The notes beneath the pieces are model-generated. The model searched no databases. It saw nothing but the letters and a program-made list of their open reading frames with translations, and had not been told where the DNA came from. From positions 1 through 57,432 of the forward strand of contig CASFNW010000016.1 of the NCBI GenBank assembly GCA_949296245.1: a DNA stretch of 57,432 nucleotides, given 5' to 3'. Origin of the DNA: an uncultured bacterium. Lineage in GTDB: Bacteria; Cyanobacteriota; Vampirovibrionia; Gastranaerophilales; Gastranaerophilaceae. This document shows positions 43,943 to 54,800 of this stretch, piece by piece; within the stretch, counting starts at the first letter, position 1, and each line of letters starts with the position of its first letter. The position numbers and the translations under genes are program-made.

Positions 43943-45061
43943 ATGGAAAAAGAAGATATCATCGTTGCAGTGCATAAAACAAACGAACAAAATAACAGTT
44001 TTAATATATTATCCTCTTTTTCTGACGGATTATTAAACGGATTCAGACAAATAGGTATAAAAGCATATACAACAGAGGAATGTAATGCGGACAAAATACC
44101 GTTTAATATTGCTATAGGATTCGATAATGCCGGAATAGAACACTGGCAGCATATACTGAGCAACAATATAACAAATGTCATGTGGTCGAGTGAGTCTGTA
44201 TTTGCAAAAAACTTTGATACTATTAAACAATTTGTTTCATTTGATAAATTTGTGGTTTTTGAAACTACACCTGCTGACAAACAGGCTTTAACAAAATATC
44301 TGCCTGAACTAAAACACGGCTATATACCACAGGCTGTTGATTTAGATTTATGGAAAAACTTGCACTCTCCAAAAGAAATCGACATTGTATATTTTTCACC
44401 AATGATAGATATTGACGAGAAATTAAAAAAATTAAAAGAAACTATGCCGGAACTTGTATTCAATTTAATGATGCAAATTTATGAATTAGCAATAAAAAAT
44501 CCTAATCATACTTTCTGGCAGATTACAAATGCCGTCACAGCTTCTTACGGGTTGGAATTAGACATTGAACAATACCTTCTGCTATTCCAAAATGTTGCTG
44601 AATTAGCAATGTACGAACAAAAAGCCAAAATGATACAAAAACTTTCTGATTTTAATGTAAGGATTTACGGCGTAGGTCCCTGGGAAAAATATATTAAAGG
44701 AAATATAAAATATATGGGACAGTGTAACTTGCAGGAAAGTATTGATATCATGAATAAATCCAGGATTTCATTATACTGTCATCCGATGCAGCAGGGGTTG
44801 GGTATTAATCAAACAATTTTAAATGCTTCTGCGGCGGGGACTTTTTCTCTCGTAAGCGACTCACCTTCAATAAAAGCAGAATTCGATGATTCTTTAGGAT
44901 ATTTTAATCATTCTTCATTTGAAGATATTGCAGATAAAGCAGCTTATTATCTTAAAAATGAAGATGAGCGTATAAAAATGACAGATAAAGCTTTTAATAT
45001 AACAAAAGAAAGACATACCTGGGAATGCAGAGCAAAAAGCATAATGGAAATAGTCGATTAA
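43943..45061 (+). CDS. CgeB-like glycosyltransferase (GT-B)
   Basis: 372-aa cytoplasmic protein resembling the CgeB/Glyco_trans_1_2 group. The N-terminal half reads a weak Rossmann fold (FNIAIGFDNAGIEHW, NVMWSSESVF). The C-terminal half has VRIYGVGPWEKYI, SRISLYCHPMQQGLGINQTILNASAAGTF and a terminal helix ITKERHTWECRAKSIM, typical of that group's nucleotide-sugar domain. The acceptor and sugar are unknown; cell-surface glycan or protein glycosylation are options. It converges on eda with a 4-bp overlap. Confidence 0.82.
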   Translation: MEKEDIIVAVHKTNEQNNSFNILSSFSDGLLNGFRQIGIKAYTTEECNADKIPFNIAIGFDNAGIEHWQHILSNNITNVMWSSESVFAKNFDTIKQFVSFDKFVVFETTPADKQALTKYLPELKHGYIPQAVDLDLWKNLHSPKEIDIVYFSPMIDIDEKLKKLKETMPELVFNLMMQIYELAIKNPNHTFWQITNAVTASYGLELDIEQYLLLFQNVAELAMYEQKAKMIQKLSDFNVRIYGVGPWEKYIKGNIKYMGQCNLQESIDIMNKSRISLYCHPMQQGLGINQTILNASAAGTFSLVSDSPSIKAEFDDSLGYFNHSSFEDIADKAAYYLKNEDERIKMTDKAFNITKERHTWECRAKSIMEIVD

Positions 45062-45669
45062 TGTTTTAATTGAGAAACTGCATATCTTGCACGTTCCGTA
45101 ATTTCTTTTAAACTTGCATTTCTATACAGACTTCTTCCTATACCGACAGCAACAGCACCAGCTTTCAGGTAATCTGAAAAGTCTTCTATGCTCAATCCGC
45201 CGGAAGGCATAAGATTTAAAAACGGCATTGGTCTTAAAAGATCTTCAAGATATTCCACCTGCCCCATAGATTTAGCAGGAAACAGCTTTATGACCGGTAT
45301 TCTTGACTTCCAGGCATTATATGCCTCATTAGAAGTTGATACCGTTACAATATGAGGAACCTTACATCCTGTGCAATACTTTAGCAAGCTGTTTTGAAAT
45401 ACAGGAGAAACAATTGCCTGTGCTCCATTATCTATAGCCTCCTGTGCCTGCATAGAAGTTATTACATTTCCTGCCATTACAGTTATATCAGGAATATTTC
45501 TCAGAACATTTATAGCTGAAACCAAACTGCTGTTTTCAATGGTAATTTCAAAGACCTTTATGCCTCCATCAACCATTGCTTTTGCTTTTTCTACAGCTTC
45601 TGATGCAGTTTCTGCTCTTATTACTGCTATGATTTTATTTTTATATATTGATTCTATGGGATTCATCAT
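45058..45669 (-). CDS. eda: KDPG/KHG aldolase (Eda-like)
   Basis: Class I aldolase of the Entner-Doudoroff pathway, splitting 2-keto-3-deoxy-6-phosphogluconate. Numbered from an upstream Met at 45693, catalytic Glu is E49 and the Schiff-base Lys is K136 in VIKLFPA; MPSGGLS is the phosphate loop. ATG 45669 or 45666 is the likelier start, giving about 203 aa, since the extension lies inside the cdaA 3' end. No ED dehydratase (edd) is nearby, so it may serve another 2-keto-3-deoxy sugar acid. Confidence 0.87.
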   Translation of the reverse strand: MMNPIESIYKNKIIAVIRAETASEAVEKAKAMVDGGIKVFEITIENSSLVSAINVLRNIPDITVMAGNVITSMQAQEAIDNGAQAIVSPVFQNSLLKYCTGCKVPHIVTVSTSNEAYNAWKSRIPVIKLFPAKSMGQVEYLEDLLRPMPFLNLMPSGGLSIEDFSDYLKAGAVAVGIGRSLYRNASLKEITERARYAVSQLKH

Positions 45670-45673
45670 ATAT

Positions 45674-46597
45674 CTATTTTGACATTTTATCACTTTTTTT
45701 ATCAGAAGAAGCCTGTTTTTTTGTCTTTATTTTAATAAAATTAAAAACAGTTTTATTTTCTTCAACAACATCCTCATCTTCATAACCGAGAAGAATTTCT
45801 AAATCTTTTTTCAATTGAGTTATATCATCATACTTTTTTAAAGTACCATCGAGTGCAATCGATACATCACCGGTTTCTTCTGAAACTACAAGACAGGCGG
45901 AATCCGAAACCTCGCTCATTCCTATAGCTGCTCTGTGTCTTGTACCGTATTTCCAGCTTAATTTAGGATCTTCTGTCAACGGAAGCAAAACACCTGCCGA
46001 ACGTATCAAATCACCGGTAATAACTACTGCTCCATCGTGCAGTGGGGTATTTGGATGAAAAATAGTTAGCAAAAGTTCAGTGGACAATATTGCATCAAGC
46101 TGTGTGCCTACATCGGAATAACTGTTTACATCATCATCTCTTTCCAAAACCATCAATGCACCTGTACGGGTTTTTGAAAGATATTTAACACTTTCTATGA
46201 GTTCTTTTATAACATTAACCTTTTGTACATCTTTAAGATTTCTTTTTTTTAGGTGTGCATGGAATATATTTGACTGACCCAAATATCCGAGAAATTTCCT
46301 TATTTCTGGCTGGAATATGATAACAGCACCAAACATTATCACACTGACCATTGTTCTTAAGAAAACACCTAAAATAAGAAGGTTAAACTTTATCAAAATT
46401 TCTGAGAACAACCAGGCAAATAAAAGTATAAAAATCCCTTTAACAAGTTTTTCTGATTGTGTACCTTTAATAAACTTTTGATAAATAAGGAAAATAAATG
46501 CAACGATAATAAACACTTCCAGAATATTCACCCAATTAAGGGTTAAATGAAGAGTCTTAAGTTGATTTAACAGAATGTCCTTAATTTCGCCTATCAC
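45674..46597 (-). CDS. cdaA: Membrane diadenylate cyclase (c-di-AMP synthase)
   Basis: 307-aa CdaA-type enzyme making cyclic di-AMP from two ATP. Three N-terminal membrane helices (about 22-42, 53-70, 75-97) precede the DisA_N domain with the DGA motif (188-190 in PLHDGAVVI) and RHR (220-222 in GTRHRAAIG). The C-terminal 50 residues are Lys-rich and poorly conserved. The start is GTG 46597, with AAGG upstream. It follows lysA by 9 bp instead of the cdaR/glmM neighbours typical of Firmicutes. Confidence 0.94.
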   Translation of the reverse strand: MIGEIKDILLNQLKTLHLTLNWVNILEVFIIVAFIFLIYQKFIKGTQSEKLVKGIFILLFAWLFSEILIKFNLLILGVFLRTMVSVIMFGAVIIFQPEIRKFLGYLGQSNIFHAHLKKRNLKDVQKVNVIKELIESVKYLSKTRTGALMVLERDDDVNSYSDVGTQLDAILSTELLLTIFHPNTPLHDGAVVITGDLIRSAGVLLPLTEDPKLSWKYGTRHRAAIGMSEVSDSACLVVSEETGDVSIALDGTLKKYDDITQLKKDLEILLGYEDEDVVEENKTVFNFIKIKTKKQASSDKKSDKMSK

Positions 46598-46606
46598 TTA
46601 GTTGCC

Positions 46607-47935
46607 TTATTTCTTTAATCTTTCAGGTATCCTATCCAATGAAACCAGATGCTCGTAGCTTTCTCTATCTATAATAATATCAGATTGTGAGTTATTTACA
46701 AGTACCGCTGCTGGTTTTAATACACGATTATAATTACTTGACATAGAGTAGCCGTACGCACCTGTATCATAAAAGCAGAGTATATCACCCTCTTCAAGAG
46801 ATGGCATTTTTACATCTTTTATCAAAATATCACCTGATTCACAAAATCTTCCCGCAATTGTAACGGTTTCTGTCCTGGCTGCATTCGGTTTATTTGCGAC
46901 ATCTGCCGTATAAACAGCCTGATACAGACTGGGTCTGGGATTATCGGCCATACCTCCGTCAACAGCAACATACTTTCTTCCTTTTGGCACCTGTTTTGAG
47001 CTTCCTACTGTGTATAAAGTAACGCCGGATGTACCAATTATGCTTCTGCCCGGCTCAATATGTATTTCTGGTTCATCTAGATTATACTTTGGTGCATTTG
47101 CCTTTATTGAAGAAATTATTTTTTCTGCAATTTCATTAATCGAAGGCGGCATATCATCATCTGTATACTTTATACCAAGACCGCCTCCAAGATTTATGTG
47201 TGTAAGGTTAATGTTATATTTTTCCTTTAATCTGCCCATTTCTTTCAACAGAACTTCTACTTCATCATAGTATATGGATGTCTCAAAAATCTGTGAACCA
47301 ATATGCGCATGTAAACCTACAATATTCAGATTTCTATATTCATCAATAATAAGTTCTACTGCAGAATCTACCTGTGTTAAATCAAAGCCGAATTTTGAAT
47401 CCAAATGTCCTGTCTGTATATATTCATGTGTATGACATTCAATTCCCGGCGTAACTCTTAAAAGGATATCAACAACTTTATTATTAGACTTTGCTACGTC
47501 ATTTAATAATGCAAGTTCTAAAAAGTTATCAACTGATATTAATCCAACGCCGAGTTCCACTGCCATCTGCAGTTCATCATATGACTTGTTATTACCGTTA
47601 AAGAGGCATTTTCTCATATCTGCACCGGCTGTATGTGCAGTATAAATTTCACCGCCGGATACCATATCAAAACCGAAGCCTTCTTCATCAAGTAAACGGA
47701 CAATAGCCTTTGTCATAAAAGCTTTTGAAGCATATAACATACTAACCTTATCATACGAAGCGAAAGCACTTTTATATTGGCGGGCAACAGCTCTTATTGT
47801 CTCTTCATCAAAAACATATAATGGCGTTGCGTATTTATCTGCCAGCTCAACAAGATCGCACCCGCCTACTTCCAGATGACCTTTTGAGTTTATTTTTGTT
47901 GTTATTGGTTTCAATGATTGGTTCGCTGTCGTCAT
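46607..47935 (-). CDS. lysA: Diaminopimelate decarboxylase
   Basis: PLP fold-III decarboxylase making L-lysine from meso-diaminopimelate, 442 aa. Schiff-base Lys71 is in YASKAF; the phosphate-binding GGGLGIKY, EPGRSI and substrate-binding CESGDIL motifs are present. AGGAG precedes the ATG at good spacing and an extended -10 lies about 30 bp upstream. It is the first gene of a lysA-cdaA(-eda) run on the minus strand. Confidence 0.95.
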   Translation of the reverse strand: MTTANQSLKPITTKINSKGHLEVGGCDLVELADKYATPLYVFDEETIRAVARQYKSAFASYDKVSMLYASKAFMTKAIVRLLDEEGFGFDMVSGGEIYTAHTAGADMRKCLFNGNNKSYDELQMAVELGVGLISVDNFLELALLNDVAKSNNKVVDILLRVTPGIECHTHEYIQTGHLDSKFGFDLTQVDSAVELIIDEYRNLNIVGLHAHIGSQIFETSIYYDEVEVLLKEMGRLKEKYNINLTHINLGGGLGIKYTDDDMPPSINEIAEKIISSIKANAPKYNLDEPEIHIEPGRSIIGTSGVTLYTVGSSKQVPKGRKYVAVDGGMADNPRPSLYQAVYTADVANKPNAARTETVTIAGRFCESGDILIKDVKMPSLEEGDILCFYDTGAYGYSMSSNYNRVLKPAAVLVNNSQSDIIIDRESYEHLVSLDRIPERLKK

Positions 47936-47965
47936 AAATAAATTCGCTCCTTAATTTCTTTGATT

Positions 47966-47974
47966 ATTTTAGCA
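47966..47974 (-). promoter_or_regulatory. Extended -10 promoter of lysA
   Basis: On the minus strand TGC precedes TAAAAT, an extended -10 about 30 nt upstream of the lysA ATG. No -35 at normal spacing is convincing. Confidence 0.4.
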
Positions 47975-48253
47975 TTAAAATGTCATATAAATATAGTAAC
48001 AAAATAGACTTATATAGAAAATTCCACCAAAATTTTCCGAAACTGCGTCATACTGAGCGTTAGCGAAGTACCTAAATTGTTCAAGAATGGGATAAGACAC
48101 TGTCCCCAACGCGCTGCTGGCAGGAACTGAAGCTGCCTTGCAATATTCTAAATACAGCACTGCGGTTATGCTTACAGACTTTTTAGATGCGTAGCATTGA
48201 TTAGATTCTTGCTTAAGATAAAGATGTTGTATAAAAAGTAACTATAATTATTT
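47975..48253. repeat. Intergenic repeat-containing stretch upstream of lysA
   Basis: This gene-free stretch contains an element at 48047-48073 that starts GTCATACTGAGCG and continues with TAGCGAAGTACCT. It resembles the GTCAT-CTGAGC-GCGAAG-type repeats I recall from many unrelated bacterial genomes. A hairpin GGCAG (48119-48123)/CTGCC (48133-48137) lies nearby. G+C is visibly higher than in the neighbouring genes. No gene is supported; an open frame through it is read from the repeat. Confidence 0.5.
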
Positions 48254-49642
48254 TTATCTCGAACAAATTATTCTTGCCGCGTGTACACCTGAGGCTGATG
48301 CTTGAATCAAGCCTCTTGTCACACCTGCACCGTCACCTATTGTAAAGAGATTTTTAACCTGTTCTGTTTCAAGCTCTTTTGTGAGTTTTACACGACCTGA
48401 GTAGAATTTCACTTCTATTCCATATAAAAGTGTATATCTTGATGCAACTCCGGGAGCAATTTTGTCCAGTGCCTGCAGCATTTCTATAATTGCTGTCATT
48501 TGTCTGTATGGAAGGACAAGACTCAAATCTCCCGGGGTTGCACATTGTAATGTCGGTGTGATAGTGCTTGATTTTATTCTGTCAGGAGTAGAACGTCTGC
48601 CATCCAGTAAATCACCGAATCTTTGTACAAGAATACCGCCTGAGAGCATATTCGCCAGTCTTGCTACGTGCTGTCCGTATGCGATAGGTTCCTTAAAAGG
48701 TTCTGTAAATCTTTCGCTTACAAGAAGTGCAAAGTTGGTATTTTGTGTCCTTTTTTCCGCATAGCTGTGACCGTTAACAGTTGCAATACCGCTGTAATTC
48801 TCTGCAACTACTTCACCGTACGGGTTCATACAGAAAGTTCTTACTTCATCACCGAATGTTTTTGAATAATAAACAAGTTTGGATTCATATAATTTGTCTG
48901 TAATATGTGAGAATACAGGCGCAGGAAGTTCTACACGTACACCCACATCCACAGCATTATTAACCATACCGATTTTATTTTTTGCAAATTCTTTTGTCAG
49001 CCAGTCAGCGCCTTCTCTTCCAGGTGCTATTATAAGATATTCAGAGCGTATTTCTTCTCCGTCAGAAGTTACAAATCCTTTTACCTGTTCATTTTCTACA
49101 ATCAAGCTTGCAGCTGTTTTTTTATTTAAAATTGTAACTCTTTCATTTAGGTAATCCTGCATATTTTTTAAGACACCGAGACTTCTTTCCGTACCGAGGT
49201 GTCTGACCGGTGAATGAACAAGCTTTAGTTCTGCAAGTGTTGCAGCACGTTCTATTTCGGCGAAATCGTCACGATTTGTGCCAAATACCTCATCTGTTGC
49301 GCCGAATTTTAGATACATATCGTCTGTGTATTTAATAAGATTCTCAACAGAATCTCTATCCATATAATCGAGTAAATGTCCGCCGACATCGGGGGTAAGA
49401 GTAAGTTTTCCGTCAGAGAATGCACCTGCTCCTCCCCAGCCGCATAACAATCCGCATGTTTTGCAGTTAAGGCATTTTTTTACGCCTTCTCTTAAAAAAC
49501 ATTTTCTTTCTTCTATTTTTAAACCTTTTTCTACAATTATAACCTTCCAGTCAGGTTTCAATTTCATTATCTCAAGAGCGGCAAAAATGCCTGCCGGACC
49601 TGCGCCAATAATTGCTACATTGTACTGTGATGCTGTATTCAT
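48254..49642 (-). CDS. FAD-dependent dehydrogenase (COG2509-like)
   Basis: 462-aa NAD(P)/FAD-dependent flavoprotein. The dinucleotide loop VAIIGAGPAGIFAALE is close to the N-terminus when started at ATG 49642; a further 22 codons upstream (to 49708) lack homology. A cysteine cluster follows (CLNCKTCGLLCGWGGAGAFSDGK), characteristic of the COG2509 group, and the C-terminus has FTIGDGAGVTRGLIQASASG. The reaction is not established for the family. No operon partner is evident. Confidence 0.85.
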   Translation of the reverse strand: MNTASQYNVAIIGAGPAGIFAALEIMKLKPDWKVIIVEKGLKIEERKCFLREGVKKCLNCKTCGLLCGWGGAGAFSDGKLTLTPDVGGHLLDYMDRDSVENLIKYTDDMYLKFGATDEVFGTNRDDFAEIERAATLAELKLVHSPVRHLGTERSLGVLKNMQDYLNERVTILNKKTAASLIVENEQVKGFVTSDGEEIRSEYLIIAPGREGADWLTKEFAKNKIGMVNNAVDVGVRVELPAPVFSHITDKLYESKLVYYSKTFGDEVRTFCMNPYGEVVAENYSGIATVNGHSYAEKRTQNTNFALLVSERFTEPFKEPIAYGQHVARLANMLSGGILVQRFGDLLDGRRSTPDRIKSSTITPTLQCATPGDLSLVLPYRQMTAIIEMLQALDKIAPGVASRYTLLYGIEVKFYSGRVKLTKELETEQVKNLFTIGDGAGVTRGLIQASASGVHAARIICSR

Positions 49643-49798
49643 CTTATAATTTATCCTATTTTGTCTTGTTACCGGTTCTGGCTTATTTATAGCAAATATG
49701 CCATACAAAAAAATTGTACCCTAAAAATCAAAAATATAATATTAATTAAAATAAGATATAAAGAAAATATTTACATCCCGAGAAATTGAAAAAAAACG

Positions 49799-49807
49799 TG
49801 ATATAAT
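49799..49807 (+). promoter_or_regulatory. Extended -10 promoter of gdhA
   Basis: TGA precedes TATAAT (49802-49807), a consensus extended -10 about 47 bp before the ATG. In the leader, GACCT-GAA-AGGTC (49829-49841) forms a hairpin whose base touches the Shine-Dalgarno AAGGAG (49842-49847). Confidence 0.6.
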
Positions 49808-49851
49808 TTTTTCACAAAATCAGTCAAAGACCTGAAAGGTCAAGGAGTTAA

Positions 49852-51198
<1,347 letters not shown>

Positions 51199-51217
51199 TC
51201 ATAACAGATAAAACCTT

Positions 51218-51259
51218 AATAAAAGAGCTTGAATTAGTCATAATTTAAGCTCTTTTATT
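51218..51259. terminator. Bidirectional terminator between gdhA and the secreted unknown
   Basis: AATAAAAGAGCTT (51218-51230) and AAGCTCTTTTATT (51247-51259) form a 13-bp perfect outer stem that continues with AATT pairs inside. A T-run follows on the plus strand and TTTTATT on the minus strand, serving both convergent genes. Confidence 0.9.
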
Positions 51260-51824
51260 TTTTTAATTCAAGCACCATATTCTCATCGGTAAGAGGATTA
51301 ACAAATGTAATCCTTATATAAGGAACATATTTTTTCAGTGCCATTGTTCGTATTGTAATCTCTTTGCCCGGATCGATAGTTGTTTTTGCGGAAATAATTT
51401 TGTCATATTTCTGAGCTTCTTTTTGTGCCTGGTTGTTGCCTATCCTGTTACTCAATATTGCAAACGGTGATACAACTGCAGAACCGATTAAAGACAGACC
51501 AAAAGTCTGTAGTGCAATGTTTTTTCCTATTAAAAACACATCATTTGCCGCATCTTTTGCCGTTCTTTTTACGGACAAATAGGCGACAGTTGAATTTGCA
51601 TTATCCCAGACTGTAATATTGTCAATGGTAACAGGTTTATCGTAAATATTTTTTATAACGCATTCATAACCTGTATACATCTGTGACAGGCGGCTGTGCA
51701 AATCTTTTGCTTCAATCTGCGCTTTTATGTAGTCGTTTTGCTCTGTTATTACGGCAGCAAATACTGATAAATTAGTATTAAAAAGAAGAAACAGCAAGCA
51801 AAAAACAGCAAATTTATTTTTCAT
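51255..51824 (-). CDS. Exported hypothetical protein
   Basis: 189-aa protein with a clear signal peptide (hydrophobic 6-20, cleavage near VFA at 21-23). A predicted beta-rich part (CVIKNIYDKPVTIDNITVWDN) precedes a hydrophobic Gly-rich segment (about 105-130) and a C-terminal beta region. The stop lies within the shared terminator. It is first seen after the 1158-aa gene on the same strand, 13 bp apart, so the two may be co-transcribed. No family recognised. Confidence 0.72.
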   Translation of the reverse strand: MKNKFAVFCLLFLLFNTNLSVFAAVITEQNDYIKAQIEAKDLHSRLSQMYTGYECVIKNIYDKPVTIDNITVWDNANSTVAYLSVKRTAKDAANDVFLIGKNIALQTFGLSLIGSAVVSPFAILSNRIGNNQAQKEAQKYDKIISAKTTIDPGKEITIRTMALKKYVPYIRITFVNPLTDENMVLELKK

Positions 51825-51837
51825 ATAAAATCCTTAA

Positions 51838-54800
51838 TTATCTAAACTGAGCCATGGTACTGTTCAGGTTGGATATTTTCATTTTAAAATGATTTATTGT
51901 ATTTTCATCATTTTGTGAATTAATTATAACATTATAAAGATACATAAGCATGTCGGCAATTTGCGGCAAATAAATATACAGTTTTTCTCTATAAGCTATG
52001 TCAAAAGCCTGTTCAGCACAGAAAAAAGCCTGTTCAATATTTGTTTTTAAATTAATTGCAAGTTCTGATGAGAGGATTTTAAATACGAGAATAAAAAGTT
52101 TGCTTGCGTTTTCATCGCTTTCTATATTTAAAATAGAATTATTAAGCAGTCCTATTGCCATTTCTTGATTTCCGTCACTAAATTCTGCTTCGGTAATTAA
52201 AAGCCAGCTTAGATAAGTTATGTTTTTCAGCCCTTTAGATTCAGAGGTTTCAAGGATATTGTAAAAAATCTGTTTTGCTTTTTTTATATTAGACAGCTTT
52301 AGATATGCAAGACCAATCATCAACTCGCAAAAACTTTCAACCTGATGCAAATGCAGATATGATGATTTCAATTTTGCTTCATAAATAAAGTTGGCAAGAG
52401 ATTCCCAGTCTTTCATTCTCCAACAGATTAACCCTTTTAATACCGGGATTAAAATTTCTGCATATTTATCCCGATGCTGATTCTTTTCCAGAGCGTTTAA
52501 TTTCTGTGTAATATCCACCCCTTCAAAAAATTCCATAAAAAGAGCCAGTATCTGAAAACATGTATAGCTTTGCTGTGTTGTATTTATAATTTTATTGAAA
52601 AATTCTCTAGAATCCTGTTTTAGTTGAATAATTCTGGACGCTGAAATGAAAAATAATGCGTCCAAAATAGCATCTTCAAATTGTTTTTTAGAAAAACCTT
52701 CTGGAACTATGGAGTCTGTCAAATTCTTTATATCAATATGTCTAAACAGTTCATCGCCTAAATCTATACATTCATTGAGACGTCCCATATTAAAGTATAT
52801 TTCGAGAGTAACAAGATTTATAAGAAAATAGTTCAAGTTGAAATTTTTGTCTTTCGGATTAAAGCTTCCCCCCGGAGTCCTGGAAATGAGCTGTCCTACA
52901 TACTCCAGAGCATTGTTATAATTTCCGCTCATCAAACAACTCTGCAGGAGTTTATTAGAAACTTCCCGCACTTTTTTATCATCACTTTGGATTTCAGTGC
53001 TTGATAAAAGTGTTTGCAGAAATGTCATGATTTTGTCAGGATAATATTTGTACATTAAAGATGCAAGTTCTGAATAAACTTCCATTTTTACCTGTTCTAC
53101 TGTTTTATCTGTATCAGAATCTATAACATTTTCCACAAGAGATAAAAATCTGTTTGTACAGTTTAAATATGCACAAAAATCTCCTATTTGTCCTGAAATC
53201 ATTGCCAGTGAATGCCAGTGCGCAAAGGCTTCTTTTTTTAGATTTGCATATTCAAGAACAGATGCTTTTACAACACTCAAGATTTTTATATTTATATAAA
53301 TATGCTCAAGCAGACTGTTGGCAATAGTTTCAATTTCTTGTTTTTCACACGCAGAAATCAAATTTTCTCTGTACAAATTATAGTTATTTATAATTATTTC
53401 TCTATCCTGTACAATTTTTAAGAATTCATGTACTTCGAGATATTTCAATACATTGATTGCATCAGGTATGCCTAATGATGAGAGAATACTTACTGGCAGA
53501 TTTTCTCCGATTAACAATAATGAAGCATATAACTCAAAGGCATTTTCTTCTGTTTTTAAGTACAAAATTCTTTTTTGTACCAATTCATTCAGATTGTACG
53601 GGATTACAATCATTCTTTCTTTTGATATTTCATATCTATTGTCATTAAATTCTATAACAGAGTTATCTTTCAGGTATTTTATTGCTTGCTCAAAATAGAA
53701 AAACGACCCTTTGGTATTTTCAAGGACTTTTTCTATAAAGAAAGACTCTCTGATATTTTGAATCTTTTCTATATTTTTTTCAATAATATTTTTGTTTGAT
53801 GAAGGTCTTATTTCTATTTCAAAATAGTTTGGCGCTGTCATAAGCCTGTATATCTTCCTGTGAAGAGAATATTTTTCGTCACAGGAGATAAGAAATCCAA
53901 CATTGGAAAACATATCATTTTCATACAGATATTTTATTATATCTAAAGACCCCTCATCAGCATTTTCAAAATCATCTATAACAAAAACTGTTTTATAAGG
54001 AATTGATGCTATAAATTTTGTAAAAGACTCAAAATACAAATATCTCATATCTTCAGGATGAGCCTGAGATGTAATATTCATCTTTAATAAATCTTTGATA
54101 TTTTGATCATCTGTTATCTGGTCGACTAAAGAAGGATTTGTCAGTACAGAAAATTCATCACTTCCTCTGTACGCAAGAAGCATTTGTTTAAAAAGCCCGA
54201 ATGGTGTGTATTTATTCGATTTTGCACATGCAAATCTTACAACATTGCAATCAGCAAACAGGCTTGTTATTTCATCAATAGAAATAAGACACAGCTTTCC
54301 GTCTCTTTGAGAAGAGCGTACTGATATTATAGGGTTTTGAATATTTTTATTATGAATTTTTGATATCTCATTAAGCAGATTTTGCTGTTTTGCTTTTATA
54401 AATGTGCAATTAAGACTTTTGAAGTTAATTAAATTGGATTCATCCTCTTCTTCATCCGGTTCATAATCAATATTTTTCGGGAGTGTAATTTTATTTGCGT
54501 CAATTTTCTTTTCTTTGCGGGGTTTTATTATTTGATGCAGTATAAGTTCAAAAAACATCACCATACAATTTTTTACATATACCGCACTCAATGATTGGAA
54601 AGGATAATCTATTTTTACAGCTTGATAAACAAATGAATCAACAACAACCTCTGTATTGTGGAATCTGTGCGCATTGGCATTTGATGAGTATACCACATTG
54701 ATATTAAGTCCTGATTTGTATTCAGACGGTTTAGAATACACATCTCTTTTTTGTACAGCCATCTGTGTTTTGAGCTCAATACCTTTGGCATCAAATAATT

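Noticed and set aside
47975..48160. 61-codon minus-strand frame upstream of lysA
   Set aside because: It is translated from the GTCAT...GCGAAG repeat; the peptide is repeat-derived and has no ribosome-binding site.
49643..49708. 22-codon N-terminal extension of the FAD-dependent dehydrogenase
   Set aside because: The FAD-binding loop should be near the N-terminus; the extension has no homology and ATG 49642 fits better.
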